From Vespula vulgaris (taxonomy: Eukaryota; Arthropoda; Insecta; Hymenoptera; Vespidae), in the NCBI RefSeq assembly GCF_905475345.1, contig NC_066596.1:5085001-5149000 (forward strand): a DNA stretch of 64,000 nucleotides, given 5' to 3'. This document shows, piece after piece, positions 1 to 13,766 of this stretch; the first letter of the stretch is position 1; each line of letters opens with the position of its first letter. The notes beneath the pieces are model-generated. The model saw nothing but the letters and a program-made list of their open reading frames with translations, made no database searches and had not been told where the DNA came from. The translations under genes and the position numbers were made by a program.

Positions 1-16
1 TAAAAGGATCCAAAAA

Positions 17-330
17 ATGATGGTGGTGGGGATGACGAGTCCAGCACAGACGGAAACAAACGTTTGCGATTCGTTTGACGCGGGGCTCACCTTGCAGGGA
101 TATTGCGAGCCGCGGAGAGCTCGACGAGCGGTTGCAATAAAAATGCCTCGTGCAATAGAAAAGGGAGGATACAATGGGAACACAATGGGCACGAGTGGAT
201 GGTGGCTATGCGACGTGGGGGATGAGAGTAAAAAGGTGTGGGCCACGCTCCTCGACGTTGCAACAATTGGCGGTGTTCCTGTACCAGCTACGGTGCAATC
301 TCATTCGCGTTCTCTCGCATGAACGAACAC
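17..330. other. GC-richer block, candidate conserved non-coding element
   Basis: This block is richer in G and C than the AT-rich sequence that follows, and it has few homopolymers. A plus-strand frame is open for 101 codons (17-322), but I recognise no domain in it and there is no clear splice or promoter context. It also contains a CAATAAAA site near 135, which resembles posterior homeodomain binding sites. It could be a regulatory element or an exon of an unseen gene; I favour the former. Confidence 0.25.
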
Positions 331-812
331 AGAGAGGGTGAAAAGGAAAGGAAAGGTGGTGAGGGGGAGATTTAGGACAGACAATTCTTGCCCGTTTCTT
401 TATTGATTTTACTTTTACTTCGTCGTTGAATCGTCATAATCTTATCGTCATTTTTAGCATAGCCGACTCACTCCTATTTATCAATATCTGAGAACAAGAT
501 CTTTCGTATTCAATCATTTTCTGAATATTAAATATCAGTTTATCATAGAAATAATTCCATTAAATATCAGTTCATATCACTTGCACAGTAACAGTCCGTT
601 CTTGAAAGAAATGCGATTTTAAATAGCAAAGGGTCGAAATTAGAGGGTTGGGAATGCGATAAGCACTCGATCAAAGGCTCGTTGAACGCGTCAGAGACGT
701 AAACTCGAGAGACGAATAGATATCTCGCGGGGAGGAAACTGGAGCATAGATAAGCCGGCCGTCAACCGCAGAGGAGTGAGAGGGAGAGAAACGGAGATAG
801 AAGCAGAAGAGA

Positions 813-846
<34 letters not shown>

Positions 847-3714
847 GAGGGAGAGACAGCAAGCGTTCGCGGTTGTCGGTACTCGTGCGAACCGTCTGCC
901 CGTGAATGTTACGCTATGTCGAGGGCTTTCTCTGTCGTTTACATGAAACACAGCAGTAAATTTAGATCAGAGTCAGCACACTCGTCGCAAGCCCTACGTC
1001 CTCCTACAAAGATTCGTCCGTTTCGGCGAATTTTTCAAAAGTAATTTTAGATGTAATAAATATCTCGAGGTTGTTCCCTCCAACACTTTCGCTAATCGTT
1101 TCAGGCAAATGTTTTCTTCGAATTCGTAGTCGAAACTACCAGAGTCTACGACGACTGTACCAGCGAAGGAGTAAGATAATTGGCAAGCCGACTCGGCAGA
1201 AGCTTGAAAACGATATTCCCTAATCCGACAGGGGACAATTATCTGGTCCGTCAGAGCAAGACTCACGAATACACGTAAGACAAGCGTGTAAACTTGAGGA
1301 ACGGTGAGTGACGGTGCATACTTAAATTTAGTAACAACTTGCTAATGCCGGCTTTTCCGACATGACCTTGGCTCGAACCCATGAACCGTCCCAGCTATCT
1401 GTCCGTCTGAATAAATAGTATAACAGTGGCGCCGACGAATTATTCTGATTTAGTAACTGTGCTGACTTTTTCTCAAAGTCAACGGAATCTAGAATTATTC
1501 GTACAGAGATATTCAATTGAGGTAAAATAATTAATATGCTACTGAATAGAAATATGCGAATCAGAAACTAATACATTTATGATTCAATAGATCAATTTCT
1601 AATGAAATTTGTATATCCTATAAATAACCAAGAGATACCTCCATGCCTAGATTATGCGTACGATACAAGTAGAAGATGGATCTAGTATGAAGCTGTTAGT
1701 GCGTATACCGATCACCTGAACTCGATCGACAGATCGATAGACTAAGGGACAAACGATCGCGTCTAGACGCACGATCAATTAGTCTCGAGAGCCGGCCGAT
1801 GCCGTAGGAACACGTCAGTTTCGCGGCATGTCTCGTGATCGGAACATAAACGACGCGTCGAACGCACATCTTGCCAAGACGTAGAGTAGCATCGACATCT
1901 CGCTCGAATACCACACCTTGTAAAAGTCAGGATCATATTTTTTTATCTTCACATCTATCAAGAAGACACGGGAAAAATAAAATGAAATGTTATATCAATC
2001 CCATCTAAAACGATTTACAAAAGCTACAATTAAGTCCAATCAATCTTCATAACTTATTTTTTTCTAACTAGTGATATCCTTTGATATATAATTGGTGTAA
2101 TTAAATTTTATATTTTTATTAAGCCGTAATTCTCAAACAATTCTGAACATTCCTCTGATATTAAAATATTTGACAGAAGATATCTCTGCTGTTTCATTCA
2201 ATTTTCAATTTTAACCACTATGACAGTTCGTGCTATCCAATTAAAAGTTGACAATTAAATTTTTCGAATGAATAAGTAAAGATAGAGAGAAAAAAGAAAA
2301 AGAGGTAGAAAGAGAAAAAGACACGTCTGACCACATTCTTCCAGCTTAGTTAATGTACTTTATTAAATGCCGTTTTTCGAGCCTATTAATTAAAGTTCAT
2401 GCGCGTGGCAAGAAGAGCAGGTGGCATCGTTTTTCCCCGCTCGTTATGGAACGAGGGAGAGATATTTTCTCTCCCTCGTCACTTCCCATACAACAAGCTC
2501 GAAGATATATATTTAGAGCAGAGCTATATCTCGTCTCTCCTCCCCATCTTCACTTTCTATCTCTCTCTTTACCTCTTGGCTCCAATCGTCCCTAGTTTTC
2601 GTATTATCTCTATCCTACTGCCTAGAAAGACTACTTTCGCCTTGTTAGTAAAGTAAATATCGCGTCGAACGGTTTGGCATTAGTGCATCTGCTTCTCACG
2701 ATGCTAACAAAAGTGGTTCGTCATTGAACAAGTCGAAGGAAGAAAGCTTGTGAACCTGGCCAATGGGGACGTCAGGTTGCTGCAACTTTGAAACACACGT
2801 TACTCCAGACAATTAGACGACGATCTAAGCTCGTGACCGTTCCGATCCTAAACAAATAGGCTTACGATGATCCGTAATGGGATGACGGCATGTCACATGG
2901 TGTCTCCTATAAATCCTTTTACGTTACGTTTCCTTGTCGTAGAAGGGACTGCAGCAGGTAGGAGGAAACTGGAGCGTAACGAACCGAGATCGAAAATAAA
3001 TCCGAAGGAAGCCGATAGAGTCGTCAGTGTCATCGCGAAAAATCCCAAGTTGAAGGAAGGTCTGATGTTTTGGGCTTACTTGTTGTTTCCGTCGAAGAAA
3101 AGTATTACCTTGAGACATTGACTTTTATATATTTTAACCTTCAGGTTGATTAATGGATACGAAAAGAAGTATGAATTTACAAAAAATATATAATTCCACG
3201 ATATATATTTATTTTTTTTTAATTATATATTTTAATACAATTATACTTTTAGATTAAGACGATGGAATGGTATTTTACAAAAGATTTCAATAACAGATCG
3301 ATTATATACAGAGCAAAGAATACCTAAGATTGACGAACAAATTTGTACACTACAATTCTATTCGTTCAATCTCAAGTTACAAGTTCAACGTTGGAGATTA
3401 TAGGAATTCCCGTTGGCGAGACATTTACGTTCAGTGTATGTGTATAAAGGATTTGGAGAACGATGTATCTTACAACTTGATTCACAAGCAAAACCGGAAC
3501 ATACAGCTCGCTTTAATTGGCTACGTGTTTCATTCGGCTTGCACGGACGCGGAGCACCAAACAGCTTACATGTACCAACTCGCGGAAAGAACGAGAAAAG
3601 AGAGATAGAAGAGAAAGAGAAGATAAAGTGACAAAGAAACATAACGGAGTACGTAGTTGAGTTCGTCCGAACTTTATTATCTCTTTCTCTGTTTCCTCCC
3701 TGGTCTTCCACCCA

Positions 3715-3716
<2 letters not shown>
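331..3716. other. AT-rich non-coding stretch
   Basis: No convincing gene is visible. Open frames here are short and unrecognised. The stretch holds a purine-rich tract around a GA microsatellite at 771-856, a somewhat GC-richer patch at about 1700-1920, and several A/T homopolymers between 1930 and 2350 and between 3170 and 3250. Confidence 0.5.
815..843. repeat. (GA)n microsatellite
   Basis: About 14 uninterrupted GA dinucleotides sit inside a longer purine-rich tract (771-856). Minus-strand frames across it read as alternating Ser-Leu, which is a repeat artefact and not a protein. Confidence 0.95.

Positions 3717-3747
<31 letters not shown>
3717..3747. repeat. (TC)n microsatellite
   Basis: About 15 uninterrupted TC repeats at the left edge of a GC-richer island. 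Confidence 0.95.
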
Positions 3748-3751
<4 letters not shown>

Positions 3752-3819
3752 CTCTCCTAGAACGATATAATAGTCTCTCCTCTAGCCGTCAGTTGGCTTA
3801 TGTCACTCGGGATTAGTGC

Positions 3820-4040
3820 TGTTTGGACGGAGGAAATTAACTGCTACACCCCGGGCGCACCATCTGCGTAGGCGTGCACGACATTCAATGTCGTAGTCAA
3901 CCCCCTTAAGATTTTGGGGCCAATGTAATTCAGTGCCGAAACTGATCCATTGGGGCCCCTGTCTCATCCTCTCGCTTTCACTCGCGTCCAAACGGACGTT
4001 CACATTTCCGTGATTAGAATCGATCCTTAGGGTCATTAAA
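3820..4040. other. GC-rich island with nested stem-loop potential
   Basis: This island stands out from the AT-rich background. It contains CCCC and GGGG pairs, the palindrome GGGGCCCC (3952-3959) and nested inverted repeats at 3920-3953: CCAATG pairs with CATTGG, and inside it CAGT pairs with ACTG around a GCCGAA loop. No coding frame is recognised. It is a candidate conserved non-coding element or structured RNA segment. Confidence 0.3.
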
Positions 4041-4351
4041 CTTTGCTCTCAGCTTATGACGATATTTTTCTTTCGTACTCATAGCAGGACGCTGTTTGAA
4101 TTACGAGAGATACCTGCAGGTAGAGACGGACCCTCTGCTCTGCAGTCATAAATAACGATCACGTTTAACGGGCTGATCGATTTTGTAAATAAAGATCCTG
4201 GCTGGTTCATGAGGAAGCCCAGTGGTGGATCTTGCTCGATTATCATCGAGCACGCAGGTAGGCACTCGAGGAATCTTCGAGATGGAAAAAACAGAGGAGA
4301 AAGCAAAAAAGGATGAGGAGGGAGATGTAGAAAAAGAGAATACAGGAAAGC

Positions 4352-4404
4352 GAAGAGAGAGAGAGAGAGAAAGAGAGAAAGAGAAAAAGAAAGAAAGAGA
4401 GAAA
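4352..4404. repeat. Imperfect (GA)n/(GAAA)n purine tract
   Basis: A pure GA core at about 4355-4370 is followed by interrupted GA and GAAA motifs. The 112-aa minus-strand frame and the 90-aa plus-strand frame across it are low-complexity artefacts. Confidence 0.9.
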
Positions 4405-4429
4405 CCGAAGAAGACACAGGTCGGGACCG

Positions 4430-4640
4430 TAGTGCCCCGGGTAAGATTTTCGCACCCGGCGGTAAGCTCGTTAGCGAGAGATTGCGATCAATGACCGAAG
4501 ACGAACGCGTGGACGCGAGAACGAGAAGGCTACGCTCGTGGGCCTGACGCTGGTGGGCCCAATGTTACTACAGTGGGGGCTAGCCGTTCCTTCACCAGCC
4601 AGTATCACGCCTTGCTCGTTAGTCCCAGCCTCTCGACTTT
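4430..4640. other. GC-rich island with GGGCCC motif
   Basis: A GC-rich patch containing GTGGGCC, GGTGGGCCCAATG and GTGGGGGCTAGCC segments. It has no recognisable coding sequence. It resembles the other GGGGCC-bearing islands near 3.9, 16.7 and 29.95 kb. Confidence 0.25.
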
Positions 4641-7600
4641 ACCACCACTACCACGTATTCCACCTAACCTTCCTTTTCTCTCTTTCTCCTTCGCGAACAC
4701 TTTCCTCTCTCCTCTTCGGCCTCGCTTAATACGTGTTATTCGATACCACCGTAGGTGGTTACGCTGGTAATTGCGTTCACACTTAAGCACCTCGTCCGAT
4801 CGAATACTGTAGCCACGTATTGCCTCTTTTTCTCGCGCCACCGAACATTCCCACTAAGTACACGTTACGCATTCTGCATGATGAAATCTTCCTGATATTT
4901 TTCTCTTTGCTAGAAAATTCTTCAAAGCGAAAAGATTTGTGATCGATTCGTTTTTGATATAAAGATGACTTGTATATAACTCTAGTCGTTCGTCTCTATA
5001 ATCGGTGACACACCTGACAACCGATATATTGCTGGAAGAAATAAATTAATTCGTGGAGCAGAGTGTTCAAACGACCTTTATACGTTTATGGGCAATAACC
5101 CTTCTTAAGATTACTATCATATGAACTCAAATATAAGAGATAGTTTATGAAACGTCGAATATTTCTAGCTATCGGTACGAGTGCTCTCGAATGCCTCTAG
5201 CTGCACACCGTTAAGAAATAATTTCTTTTAACGATCATCAGTCTCCGTATCCGCTTCGACGCGTATTATTATAGCGTGAAGATATAATCGGAAAGATAAT
5301 TCTCCATCGCGATAAGAGCGAATAAGAAGACTAGAGTGGAGTTACGATTTCCGCTCTCTCTGCTAAAGCTAAAAGAAGAAAAAGGATTCGTAGGAATAAA
5401 CTCGTCCGAAGAGGATGCTGCGTAATCCCTATTCCAGCTTTTTGCCACTTTTATTTCCGGCATGAACGCTGGTCATCCTGTGTACGTATCACAGTTAGAA
5501 AGAAAGCTTCGTCGATACCACCGAACGAAAGTAGCTATTCCGTTTAGACTGAGACAGTCTAAGGTATTTTTCTTCTATGGGAGGAAGAGAGAGAGAGACA
5601 GAGAGCACATCGCAAAATGATAAATAAAATATAGGCAAATGCAAGTATCCCGGAGAGTGGCCCAAAGGGAGTAGAAGTGTAAAGGTCGTTCGGGTAACAC
5701 CATCAGAAATTCAATTTGGCAGAGCAGGATGTGTCGTCGTGCGCCTCCTACGAAGATCTATGCAAATAGCAAAGGTAGAGCAAGCACACGTATATACTGA
5801 AGGGAAAAACAAGCGGCGAAAGTAGGGTTTCGTTCGGTATAGGAGTTTGCCATGCGATACCAATGTTTTACCAAACTAGTGGAAATGTATTCGTTGGGCG
5901 GTAGTTCTTGGCCTTTGGGGCTTTAAATCGAAAAACGTGATGCGGTTGGTTTTGAGATAGCCTCGTTCAGAAAATACGTGCTGGAACACAAGTAAGAATA
6001 CTATCTATCGTTCTCTTCGCAAGAAAAATACCAAGTGAATGTAAAGAAGTTTGAAATCGTTTTATAAAAACGCTGTATTTATTTCAAGAACCGTGTATTG
6101 CCACTTTCATAGTACGTAGGTACTTGAATTTAAGTATACCTACGTTTATAATTGATTTTTTTACGGTACGACGATGACCTGATGTAATAAATTGAAAAAA
6201 GGGTGTGTTCCCCTATTGTGCTTCTAATTCTTATTTTTTCCGCACCCGTTGCTGAAACCTAAACACGATCCGAACGGAAGGTGGTGAACAACCTTAACCA
6301 CGGCAAGCAAATACTATGTTGGGTCCAGCAAGAAACCGTTCGCCCCACATGAAACTCACTCGACTGTAAGAATACCCTGAGGAAACTGACTGGATATCTA
6401 CATAATCCAATATATATACCCAATACCCTGTGGCGGAGTACAGTTAGTGAATTCGTACGGATACCAATCGTTTGTTAATCCCGAACATCGTCTAACTTCA
6501 TCCCGAACCACTTTTTTTATTGCGTCTACGGGGAAATCTTCCCTCACAATTTGGTCCACGAAGAAAGCAACGAGAAGACATCTGGTAAACGCTATACCAC
6601 CTACTACCAAGAAGTAGTAGTAGTTGATTGTAGTTACAGTAGTAGTCATAGTAAACAAAACCGTTCCAGCTCCAATTAGCGCTCGTTTACTTTGCGTTCT
6701 CCTTCCGCTCCTTCGAACACTTTCACCCTATAACCCACCCCAGTAATCACCTTCTCCCTTGATGCCGCTTCTATTCTCTTACCCATCTCGATTAAAACTC
6801 ACGAGGGATTCTTCTATCGATATTGCGTGTTCGCTTCACTTCTTCCTGCGGCATGGACTCGTATTTCTTTCTATTAATTCGTCGAACCAAAAGAATTCAA
6901 AGTAAGTTCTACGACTAAAAATGTACTTCCTGTTTCCTTCGATAACATCTTTCTTTGTTAAAAGAATGAGCAGTTCTTATAGTTTCAGTAGAGACGTTTA
7001 ATTTAGACAACTCAAGTATAATGTTTCGTTGTAAACATTGATTGATGAACTTCGATGTATGAGTCACAGTTATAAATGTATGCATTTACATTTTAAGGAG
7101 AGTTAACATAGCTAACTTTTTTGTTACTTTTCTTGGTATTCGTAAAAAGATAGACTGAAACTACTTTACTAGAAAAGACCTCGGCAAAAGCGAAAACATT
7201 AGAGCTAGTGGAACGACTTGTTTTTGATAGGTACTGTAACTTTTTCGCATCCTTCCGGAAGAATCTTCTTTAGAGGGTTGGTGGATCGATCGGTAAAAGG
7301 AATCGTTGGTTCCACGTCACATGCATCGCGAGACTCAGTCTAGGGAAAGAAATTTGAATGTAAATGCCTCGGTCTCGTCGCGGTGCTCGCATGTTTTCTC
7401 AGAGTAAACCGACGGGGAGCACGCAACGACGTCGAATGGAAATCACGGCCGGTCATTGCGGATTGCCGCAGAAATATGAGGGACTATGTTGATGTTGGAA
7501 AACATTGTATACACGTACACAAGAATATCTCAGCTCGTGCACGATTACAATAAACCTTCGTGATAGTTGCTTAGAATAAAACTGAATGCATAGAGTTATA

Positions 7601-9485
7601 GAGCATAAGATAGTTAGAGAATATAATCCTTCAGCTTACAAGACATGCATGAAAGTTTTAGTAATTTGAAATGAAATCTGGATGAAGTCGAGACTTATCG
7701 AAATCGGATTAATAATATGGATGATATTCATGGAAATTTGAACATAAGTAGTAATGTTCCGATATTATTATGAAGATAAAATTCCTTTTATTCGGATTAA
7801 AAATATTTATAATAAATATGCTTCTTTATATCCTGAATCTAGTAGTTTCTTATATGTCACCGACTCGCCATCATCCATTAAATGTTACCTTACGTGATCC
7901 CATTAAGAAACTACAGTTCTACCGAAGCTTTCACGGAAGGACCAATTATATTCCTGATACAGGAGGAACAAGCCAAAAGGGTCTTCGTCGATCGAAGCTA
8001 TTCGCGGAACGAAACCCCGAAGCGATTCCATTCTAGCCGAAAGAAACTCAGGGCGATGTTTAAGGGCTGGATCGTTGGTTGGAGCGGCTTATCACCGAGT
8101 GGCACGAAATCCAAGGCACGACGTCTACGAAGGGTGCTCATAGGAGTTAGGCTTTCCTTTCCTCACCACCCTATACGTTCACCTCGAACTTCTTTCGAAG
8201 TAGTATCGATAGCCGCAGATCGATAATGGATCCTCTTCGGTCCGTTCCACGCGCATCTTTTGACACCCGATAAACGCGAGAAGAGTCGGTAGAGAAGAGG
8301 GCAGGACGAATTGAATGGATAGAAATCACTGGCATTGTCGAGTCCACGGTTGTACGAAGCGACGGAAAATGAGAGGGCTCTGAGGCACTCTACTAGGAAA
8401 AGAAGAAAAATTCTTCTAGGTGATCGAAATCCTCGAAAGCCGTGAGGAAACCGTCCAAAGCTTCTTCCCATTCGTCTTTTCTTACCAAGGAAGGGTCAAA
8501 CTTCCCTTCCTTTCCCTTCGTCTGCTTCTCGATATAACGGACGGCTTGATGCGTTTCGACGTCTGCCAAATCCTCGCAAAAATATTTTCTCCGGTATTCA
8601 TTTCAGTTTTTTTTTTTCATTTCCCTTTTTTTGCTTCTAGTTGAAAATGAACGCTTGCAAGCACGGAATCTCGAAATTCTATACAAGACTTTCGTAGCAT
8701 TGAAAGCAGTGTTCAAGAACAACAACCATTTCTCGACCAATTGCAATACGTACTTCTCTTTAAATTGTTATCTTCTTCGGGCCTGATCTTGCAGGAATTT
8801 CATGAAATTATCTTTGGTTTTATTGTTTTGTCTATGAGCGATCGTTGGAGAATCAATTTATCATGTCTTTGATACGAAGATATAATGAAAATATGAAGAT
8901 GAAGAATGAGAGAGAAAGAGAAACAGACAGATAGAGATAGTTCGAAGATATCAAGGGACGTACATACATTCGAGATATTATACGTGTGGGACCCACGTGG
9001 AAGGGTAAAATGATTTATAAACGTGCTAGAATGATCGCGAATGCTTTCCCATGTTCCCGCTGGTACTCGTAACTTCCAATTAGGAGTCTGAGTTTCGACA
9101 CGTATCCCTCGACTTTCACGCTAAATGGAAAGATTAGAATCGCCTAAGACTTCGGCTATAATTCTTGAATCGTATCGGTGTAAAACGAACACGTCCTGAT
9201 TTTTTTTATCACGTCAAATTTTCTTTGGAATTTTCTTAAGAAGAGGAGAAAAGAGGCGACGTGCCGTTGCAATAGGTGCCACCTGTCGACGTCGAGGAAT
9301 ATGGAAGAATTCAAAATGGAAGTTTTGGACTCCTTCGCGTTATCTTGAGATAGAAAATAGTCTTCTTTTCTTGGTGGATGCTTTGTCTCCGTGTGTCCCA
9401 CCTTGTATTCTATCGGTGATTCCACAAAAAGCACGGATAGCTTCGTGAACGAAGGAAAGCAGTTCCAGACATCTGTTGCTTGATT

Positions 9486-9488
<3 letters not shown>
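4641..9488. other. Mostly AT-rich non-coding stretch
   Basis: I see no gene. Notable points are a TTTGGGGCTTTAAA segment near 5915-5927, an imperfect hairpin at 6114-6145, a GC-richer patch with a 43-codon open frame at about 7350-7500, and two modest unrecognised open frames at 7882-8226 (+) and 8163-8471 (-) that overlap on opposite strands. Confidence 0.45.
6114..6145. repeat. Imperfect inverted repeat (hairpin potential)
   Basis: The left arm ACGTAGGTACTT is followed by a GAATTT spacer and then a right arm complementary to it apart from a TA bulge. The total is about 32 nt, too short for a microRNA precursor. Confidence 0.7.

Positions 9489-9520
<32 letters not shown>
9489..9520. repeat. 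(TC)n microsatellite
   Basis: Sixteen uninterrupted TC repeats, followed by an imperfect pyrimidine tail. Confidence 0.95.
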
Positions 9521-9524
<4 letters not shown>

Positions 9525-11910
9525 TCTTTCTTCTTGTATATCGCTTGTGTTAGTACGTACTCGCTTGTGCAGGACATAGCTATTTGCATAATTATTATCT
9601 TGCTTCGTCCATCGAAAACGGCTGCCCTAGCTCGGATCGAACATCGCCTGGACTAACATCAAGACTTACTTTTAAACGAATTAGTTCAACAAGCACATCC
9701 ACGCATTTTGATTGCGTTTCTCTTACTTTTCCAATTTTCGATGCACTACTTGTTCTTCGGGAAGTCCGTTCACTCGGACTATAATAAACTGCATTCTCTT
9801 ATTTCTCTCTTCTAGTTACTCGCTATGATCCGCAGAAGCCAAAGGAACTCTTTCGAAGAAAAAAGATAGGACAGATCTTTTATCGTACTCTTACTTGGAA
9901 CTCCTACGAAGAATTCTTATTACTTGAAAAGAGAGAGACAGAGAGAAAGATAGAGAAAAGAGAGACAGAGAGAGAGAAAAAAGAACGAAGAATCAAAGAA
10001 ATCTCATTACCTCTGTCGGGTGGGTTTGGAAAGGAGGAGGTTAAGGGTGTAGAATTGCGTTGACGAAAAGTTCGAAGAAAAAGTAGTAAGGTGTTAAAGG
10101 TTCGCGGAAAAGAAAGGAAAAGAGAAAAGCAGAGGAGACAAAGTCCGCTCATACATAGCCGGCGCGTACACGAGGACAGAAAACAAAACTCAATTTTCTC
10201 CCGCAGATAATAAAAAAGAAAGCGTTACGATGGCTAAAGGAAACGTCTGCTTCGAGAGAGAATCGGGTTTTCCGTCAGTCGCAATCTTCCCATTTCCCTC
10301 ACTCCTTTCCTCGCCTATTCCCACTCTACCAGCTCGTTTTTCTTCTAGCACACCGAACGAACGCACTACTTTACTCGCGTTACCTCGTTAATTTACTCTT
10401 TCCGAATGCACTTTACCGGAATTAGACAAAATTACGACCGCTGAGCCTACTTTCCCGATCGTAATAATGGCCCAAGTAATACTTTTTTACGAATTCCCAT
10501 TCGTGAGAGAATTGATACCGCACTTTTATGCTCCTCACGAATTATTGGAAGGCTCGTTAAGGGAATCTAGAGCTTTATATTGTACTATCTACGTTCGGTT
10601 ATTTTTTTCTTTTATTTTTTTTTATCGGACTCTGAAAAGTAAAGGGGCCGAATAAAATATTAAATCATTTTCATCGTTTCCAATTTAAAATAATTCTCAC
10701 TATCGATATCGAAGCTATTATCGAGGATATTATTCAACGAAAAATCATGACAATGGTATTGTATTAATATATTATTCCGTATAAAATATGATCCCTTATA
10801 CCACGCTGAAATAAATTACAAAAACTTACAGTGAGATAAAAAAAACATAATTTAGGATGTCAAGCGGAGAACAAAGATGTCTTTTTCATTTCGTCGAAGG
10901 ATAGAGAAAAGAGAAAGAGAAGCGCGTTTCACGAGAGGGAAAACGAGATTACATTAAATTCACGTGTACCATGTAAAAAAGATTAATGATCCCACGATTC
11001 GTATCGCCGTTGTCTATGCGCGTCGCGTCGTTCATTCGTCACCGAGCTCTCACAGATCGACCCTTTGCGTTCCTTTCGTTCTGAAAGCTGGTTATTTATT
11101 ACCCCAAAAAGCATCACGCGCATAGCTATATACCAACCAACTATGTATTGCATTCTTTTCTTCGGGTGTAACTCGCGAACGTCAAAGCAAATAAAAGAGT
11201 TCATATAAATGTGCATCCTGTAGCGCATACAATTCCGAAACCTTCCGCATATTGCTCGGGTTATCTAAAATTAGGACCTTAAAAGACTCCTTCCTTTTTG
11301 ATTTATGAAAAAGTATTTTATGAAAAACGCTATTTTACGATTCGCCAAAAAGAAGAAATGAGAAGATAAAATCAAAAAAAAAAAATCTTAATTCCAGTTT
11401 TTTCGAATGTCAAAAAATACAGAATGTATATTAGCCTTAATGACTATTATCGCAAACTGATTATGGGAATGTAACTCCCTTGATTATAAGTACACTTTAT
11501 AATTATCATTAAGCCTACCATAATTTAATGTAGTGATACATACCATAAAGTCCATAAAAAGATTCACCCGATATTATCGAGTTTTTTTTTCGGTAGCACC
11601 AACGTCGATTATATCGCCGAGAACCGAGCTCGATTCGCTATCTACATGTGTATGTACATATATACGTGTGTGCACGCAGCCATACAAGAGGATAATTATG
11701 CTAAGTGGCTGCATAATCGTGCTGCAACGGGAGTAACGAGCATCGTCGTGTGAAGCTACATACGCCCACGCCTTCGTACGAAGCGGTAGGTAAAGCTATG
11801 AGTAGAAACGATTTTTGCTGGCTCGCACGGCAGCTCGATAAAGGGCAAAGGGCTCGATTTAAGCGAGAAACCTTGACGCACGAACGCGCATTGAGATTGA
11901 ACGCTGATCG

Positions 11911-11942
11911 AGTAACCGAAGCTACTAGTAACCGAAGCTATG
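11911..11942. repeat. 16-bp tandem duplication
   Basis: AGTAACCGAAGCTACT is immediately followed by a copy differing at about two positions. Two copies only. Confidence 0.85.
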
Positions 11943-12568
11943 GAACGATTAGTATCCTTTCTTCTTAGTCTTAGAATAACTGGACCAATGACTGTGAAAT
12001 GAATAAATAAACTTCATTTTTTATCTAGTAACATACGAGGAATATTAAATTCGATTTTATTTTTTATTTATTTATTTTTCTTTTTTTTTTTGATCAATTT
12101 TTGATCATGTCAATCAGTCAAAAGGAAAATTGATGAAAAACTTCTATTTGAAAATTATCGATAAGTAATTTTTAGCTTACTCCTCTCTTTCTCTTTTCCT
12201 CTCTCTCGCGTTACCAGATATATTTCAATAGATAATCACGTGATTTCAAGTTCAGGAATATGTCATATTTATATCGTTGACGTTGACATGCTATTTCGAA
12301 CGAGGGGATGCATATTCCATTTATAAATGACCTTGAATCTCGATACGTTTCGATGCTCTGAACACGTTATCCGCATCGCTCGATAATCATTTACGCTTGA
12401 CGATCAAAAACCAGATAAAATTGAAGCATAGGCTGTGCGAATCTCGTCATCCATATACCGGTAAAACAATGTAATTAGCATTCAAGCAAAACACGTTTCA
12501 CATAGCTTATTCGATGAAACATGTACCTAAAGACTAATCTAGCAATAAAATCGAAATAAACAGTACCA

Positions 12569-12585
12569 TTAATAATAATAATAAT
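12569..12585. repeat. (AAT)n short microsatellite
   Basis: Five to six AAT units in an AT-rich context. Confidence 0.85.
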
Positions 12586-13151
12586 CGGGAAGAGATATAA
12601 AACATACATGAAATCGGATTTTGTCATCGTTTCTACCATATTTCCAATGGATAAATCATAGACATGTCAATAATCTCAGTTATTTATAAAATACAACATT
12701 TATATGTAAAATGAAATCAGATAATAAGAAATAATAAATAGTACAATTTTACGTGCTATCAAATTTTACAAAAACATATTGCATTATATACCCAACCAAA
12801 CCGAGTTTAATCTGGTGAAAGTATTTTAAGGTCCACTACTTCCTGTCCCATAACGTCACCGCGTCTTGTCATCAACAGACTCTCGACGAGCTTGGAATAC
12901 GTGAGTATTAACATATGCGTAGAAGTAGTTGGAAACGCCTCGTCGTTTCGGGTAGGTAGAAACGCTGGAAACAAGGGTGGAAAAAGGGGTTAAAGGGGGG
13001 AGGTTGAAGAGGATGAACGATACATCGCCGAAAGACGGAAATCCACGGGAACGAAGCGACGTGCGGAGTAGCGATAGAAGTGTGTGGGCTGAGACGGATG
13101 AGAAGAGTGGAGATAGGGAAGAAGGCATGAGGAGAGATGGAACTGAGGAGG

Positions 13152-13156
<5 letters not shown>

Positions 13157-13187
<31 letters not shown>
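13157..13187. repeat. (AG)n microsatellite
   Basis: About 15 uninterrupted AG repeats within a longer purine tract. The plus-strand frame through it encodes Arg-Glu repeats and is an artefact. Confidence 0.95.
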
Positions 13188-13193
<6 letters not shown>

Positions 13194-13708
13194 GAGGGAT
13201 AGAAAGATCTAGGACCGAAACTTGGATGTAATTACTCCCGTCTACCGTGTAAACTCTCGTCTTGTCATAGCTATCTACCCTGCCGAGTTCAGCCGCGCCA
13301 ACAGGCTCGAAATTACTCCTGCTTCCTTCTGCCGACTAATCAGCCACAGGGCTTCTACGATAAAACAAGAATCCTGTTAACGGGTAAGGTAGCGCTGCTC
13401 GTATCGCGCTAAGTCTTGGACTTGATACGCTACGTCCGCTAAGAACAGTACTAATTACCGAAAATCGGTGATGACTTCAGAAAATTAAATACAGAACTTC
13501 CAATAGAGTTTTTTACTGGTAATAGTAGTTGCAATTGTTGAAGAAATATTTGGATAGGTCTCAGATGGCACCGAATCCATTCTATCTCCTCGGTTTTTTT
13601 TTTCGTAGATATATTTTTCATAAAGAATACCAGTATTCGGTTGTGGGACGAGGAGAGGTGATTACACCTTCGTTCCATCGATCAAGTCGCGCGGCTAACG
13701 CAGGTGTA

Positions 13709-13766
13709 TAAAGCAGAAGTATATAAGCGGGAGAATAGCCGCGTTGATCGATGAGTCAGCATGCAG

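Larger units (their letters stand above)
9521..13156. other. AT-rich non-coding stretch
   Basis: No gene is recognised. It contains imperfect GA tracts at about 9930-9980, a 16-bp tandem duplication at 11911-11942, A/T homopolymers near 11370 and 12060-12090, an AAT microsatellite at 12569-12585, and a G-rich purine strand at about 12960-13010 just before a GA microsatellite. Confidence 0.5.

Noticed and set aside
7353..7500. 43-codon frame beginning MPRSRRGARMF
   Set aside because: Short, with no homologue recognised. The GC-rich patch alone makes a frame of this length likely by chance.
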